DNA of 24,378 bases, taken from positions 1 through 24,378 of the forward strand of contig DAINMX010000080.1 of NCBI GenBank assembly GCA_036736205.1, given 5' to 3'. The notes under the pieces are model-generated. The model did no database searches and had not been told where the DNA came from. It saw only the letters and a list, made by a program, of their open reading frames with translations. Origin of the DNA: XYA12-FULL-58-9 sp001798605 (GTDB lineage: Bacteria; Myxococcota; XYA12-FULL-58-9). Of this stretch, positions 22,181-24,378 are shown piece by piece. The number at the start of each line of letters is the position of its first letter. Position 1 is the stretch's first letter. The translations under genes and the position numbers were made by a program.

Positions 22181-23286
22181 AAGCTGACGTGCTCATCGTC
22201 GGTGGCGGCCTGATGGGGTGCGCCACCGCCATCGACCTCGTTCGTCACGGCAAGTCGGCCATTGTATTTGAAAAGGATGTGCCCGGCCGCCATGCCTCTG
22301 GCCATAACTCGGGCGGTGTCCGTTGTCAGGGCCGCGACATCCGCGAAGTGCCCCTGGCCGTTCTGTCCAGAAAGTTGTGGGACGATCACCCGGACACGGT
22401 CGGTTCCGATTGCGGTTTCCATGTTTCGCCCCGACTGCGTCTCGCGGAGAACGACGGGGACATGGCCAAGCTCGAAAAGCGCCACGGCGAGCTCTCCAGT
22501 ATGGGCTTTGAGCACGAAGTCTTGGCCGACCGCGAAGAGGTGCGCCGACTCTCCCCCAACATCTCTCGGCACGTGGTGGGGGGACTCGTCTGCTACACCG
22601 ATGGCCTCGCGAACCCAATGCTGACGTCGAAGGCCTACGCAGCCAAAGCCGAAGCCTTGGGTGTGAGGGTGCTGTCGCACCATGCGACTGTGTCGGTTTC
22701 CGCCTCGGCAAACGGTTTTGCGCTAAAAACCAGTGACGGTAAGACCCACGAAGGTGGGGCCTTGGTCAACGCGGCTGGCGCTTGGGCTGGAAAGATCTCG
22801 GCGATGCTCGACGACCCGCTGCCGGTCGTGCCGGTGGCGCCGACCATGATGGTCACGGACCGCGTGCCTGGGCTGATGAACGGCACATCATTGGGCCTCA
22901 CCGGTCGTGCTCTCGGTTTGATGGCGGCAAAGAATGGCACCGTCATCGTCGGTGGTGGTTATCGTTCGCCCTTCGACTTTGACAACGAAAAGATCTGGAT
23001 CGATTCGACGCAGATGGCCAAGGCGTCCAAGCTCATGCTCGAAATTCTTCCCAAGCTCCGTGATGCTCGCGTTGTCCGCTTCTGGTCGGCTTTCGAGGGC
23101 AACCTGGCGGACAAGGTCCCGATCATCGGTGAGTCCACCAAGGTGCCTGGCCTGTTCCACGTTTGCGGTTTCTCTGCGCATGGTTTTCAGCTTGTGCCTG
23201 CCGTGGGGCGGGTGATGTCACAGATTGTCAGAGGCCTGTCGCCAGAAATCTCATTGTCGGATTTTCGTCCCGACCGTTTCGCTTAG
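22177..23286 (+). CDS. DAO-type FAD oxidoreductase subunit (HcnC/OoxB type)
   Basis: A 369-residue D-amino-acid-oxidase/glycine-oxidase fold flavoprotein, likely the substrate-oxidising subunit of the complex. The N-terminal FAD motif is IVGGGLMGCATA, then the substrate-loop region HNSGGVRCQGR, the second FAD contact VNAAGAWAGKI, and the C-terminal FSAHGFQLVPAVG pattern typical of sarcosine-oxidase-like enzymes. It starts at ATG 22177 within the stop of the previous gene (ATGA) and has GAGGAG five bases upstream, so start and coupling are well supported. Substrate is unknown: octopine, hydroxyproline, proline, sarcosine or glycine relatives use the same architecture. A weak hairpin follows, then a convergent outer-membrane-like gene. 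Confidence 0.93.
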   Translation: MKADVLIVGGGLMGCATAIDLVRHGKSAIVFEKDVPGRHASGHNSGGVRCQGRDIREVPLAVLSRKLWDDHPDTVGSDCGFHVSPRLRLAENDGDMAKLEKRHGELSSMGFEHEVLADREEVRRLSPNISRHVVGGLVCYTDGLANPMLTSKAYAAKAEALGVRVLSHHATVSVSASANGFALKTSDGKTHEGGALVNAAGAWAGKISAMLDDPLPVVPVAPTMMVTDRVPGLMNGTSLGLTGRALGLMAAKNGTVIVGGGYRSPFDFDNEKIWIDSTQMAKASKLMLEILPKLRDARVVRFWSAFEGNLADKVPIIGESTKVPGLFHVCGFSAHGFQLVPAVGRVMSQIVRGLSPEISLSDFRPDRFA

Positions 23287-23294
23287 GCGCTCGA

Positions 23295-23312
23295 GGCATA
23301 GATGGCTGTGCC
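23295..23312. terminator. Weak hairpin after the oxidase operon
   Basis: GGCATAG at 23295-23301 can pair with CTGTGCC at 23306-23312 through six Watson-Crick pairs and one G-U (in RNA), leaving a 4-nt loop. No T-run follows, so it is at most a weak terminator. It is the only stem of note between the oxidase operon and the convergent gene. Confidence 0.25.
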
Positions 23313-23388
23313 TGCCGGTGAGATGCATCCGTTGCGACCGTCAGACTGGCGTAGGATTCATTTGCGTCCTCTTGGCGATTCTCAAGAA

Positions 23389-24378
23389 CTACCAGAACTT
23401 GAGCGGCACTTGAACGCCAGTGAAGATAGCGTTCACGGCGCGCACGTTCTTGCCTGGCAGTAGAGCAATGGTGCGGTAGGCACCGTAAAGGCGCAGGGGT
23501 ACTCCGAGGCGCAAGAGGCTCAATGTTGCAGATGCATAGAGTATGTTTTTGTAACCGGGGTTCCAAAAATCCTCCTGCTGCCAATCCCATATCGCCGAGT
23601 TGGATTGCCAGTCGCTCTGACCGACGTAGGTGAAGTTGTACTGCAACGACAGAGTCAACAAGGGTCCCATGGCGGCGGCTTTGGCCTCATCCCCGCCCGA
23701 TATCCAACTGCCGATGGCAGGTCCTCGAATAGCAATGATGTCGATGCCGGCGGTGGTGCCAACCAAGTCACCGGGGTCGAGAGTATAGGTCTTGCCCACA
23801 TAGGCGCGAGTGTTGGCGAGGAGCGGGTGAATCTTGCCGGTGCCGGACTCGCGTTCCTGTGGCGGAAACATTTCGTAGAAGACCTCGAGGCCGACCGTGA
23901 GTCGGTCGTCGAAAAAGTCCGGGAAACGTTTGTCGCCGCCGAGGTGAATGCCGAACTCGCCCTGCATGTGCAGGTCCCAGCTGGTGTTGCCCAAGGAGAC
24001 GATCTCCTCGGGATCCGGAGGCGTGCCTGTGCGGATGGTGCCGATGAGCGTCACCGCCAAGGCCAGGTGGTCTTCGGCGAGGGAGGGAAGCAAATCGTCG
24101 CTAAACCGCCAACGAGCACCGAGAACAATGTCGGATAGAGACGTGTCTCCCTCCCAGTTGCCTGGTTTCGGCTGGCCCATGCTGCCGGCCCAATCCCAAA
24201 AGTCGTCAGCGCTGTAGGAGCGACCAAGGCTCGAAGAATAGTCTCCAGGCTCCCAATCGAGGTCGGGCTTGACGGTGTTTGTCAAGACGATGGGCACGGC
24301 GATGATTGCAGTGATGCTGTCGGTAATGCCGTAGTTGAGGAAATTGACCAGGACGGTGTAGCGAGCATCGGCGTTGGC
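23389..24378 (-). CDS. Outer-membrane beta-barrel-like protein, C-terminal part
   Basis: At least 329 residues, open through the right edge, so the start and any signal peptide are outside the window. The visible part is rich in alternating polar/hydrophobic strands with aromatic residues (ARYTVLVNFLNYGITDS, LTVGLEVFYEMFP, LLTLSLQYNFTYVG, ILYASATLSL) and Asp/Gly/Asn turns. It ends VQVPLKFW; a terminal aromatic residue is the typical beta-barrel assembly signal of Gram-negative outer-membrane proteins. It looks like a large porin or channel of unknown cargo rather than a TonB-dependent receptor, as I see no plug or TonB box. A link to the amine-oxidase operon, for instance as an uptake channel, is possible but unsupported: the genes converge. 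GTG 24297 is not a supported start since the frame continues with similar barrel-like sequence. Confidence 0.75.
   Translation of the reverse strand, partial: ANADARYTVLVNFLNYGITDSITAIIAVPIVLTNTVKPDLDWEPGDYSSSLGRSYSADDFWDWAGSMGQPKPGNWEGDTSLSDIVLGARWRFSDDLLPSLAEDHLALAVTLIGTIRTGTPPDPEEIVSLGNTSWDLHMQGEFGIHLGGDKRFPDFFDDRLTVGLEVFYEMFPPQERESGTGKIHPLLANTRAYVGKTYTLDPGDLVGTTAGIDIIAIRGPAIGSWISGGDEAKAAAMGPLLTLSLQYNFTYVGQSDWQSNSAIWDWQQEDFWNPGYKNILYASATLSLLRLGVPLRLYGAYRTIALLPGKNVRAVNAIFTGVQVPLKFW

Noticed and set aside
19322..23286. Assignment of the operon as hydrogen cyanide synthase hcnABC
   Set aside because: The same three-subunit layout is used by octopine, proline and hydroxyproline dehydrogenases; an OCD-type partner points away from cyanide synthesis, so no symbol is given.
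23302..23463. 53-codon plus-strand frame after the oxidase operon
   Set aside because: It has no ribosome site and runs into the antisense of the outer-membrane-like gene.

Overview
The window looks like a chromosomal segment from a GC-rich (roughly 60% GC by eye), delta-proteobacterial or Myxococcota-like Gram-negative bacterium. This rests on two Hanks-type Ser/Thr kinases and a PP2C phosphatase, a DUF4388-type protein carrying J-like and TPR regions, a kinase tail resembling the AgmX/PglI C-terminal domain of myxobacteria, and an outer-membrane beta-barrel-like protein. It is an inference from gene content; there is no rRNA marker. A run of exactly 100 N inside a tandem repeat shows a draft assembly, possibly a metagenome bin.

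Layout. 1-2475 (minus): a Ser/Thr kinase-GGDEF-PilZ fusion followed by the N-terminal part of a DEAD-box helicase cut by the window edge. 2476-2793: non-coding, with a 15-bp minisatellite and the gap. 2794-3862: a YdeI/OmdA-like gene convergent with a thioredoxin. 3997-7602: a short pyruvate-kinase-barrel protein and aconitase B, both plus. 7714-11741: a lid-less Hsp70 that overlaps, tail to tail, a large pseudo-receiver/DUF4388/J-like/TPR protein. 11875-14195: an AarF/UbiB-type kinase and an orphan E2-acyltransferase-fold protein. 14256-16808: a PP2C phosphatase divergent from a membrane-anchored Ser/Thr kinase, with short tandem repeats between them. 16965-19150 (minus): a ferritin and a five-domain ribosomal S1-like protein. 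19322-23286 (plus): a tightly overlapped four-gene operon (ornithine-cyclodeaminase/tyramine-oxidase-B-like protein, [2Fe-2S] protein, FAD protein with a BFD-type [2Fe-2S] domain, DAO-type FAD protein). 23389-24378 (minus): C-terminal part of an outer-membrane-like protein.

Three themes stand out. The first is signalling: a kinase that also carries a degenerate GGDEF and an intact-looking PilZ c-di-GMP motif, plus a facing phosphatase/kinase pair. The second is a set of family members that have lost canonical residues: receiver Asp, J-domain HPD, E2 catalytic His, pyruvate kinase Thr and GGDEF Glu. These suggest scaffolding or regulatory roles. The third is the heterotrimeric amine/imino-acid dehydrogenase operon, the most coherent metabolic unit here. 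I did not find CRISPR arrays, tRNA or rRNA genes, insertion sequences or phage genes. No complete undescribed system is proven; the best candidates are the kinase-GGDEF-PilZ fusion, the Hsp70/J-like pair and the four-gene oxidase operon.
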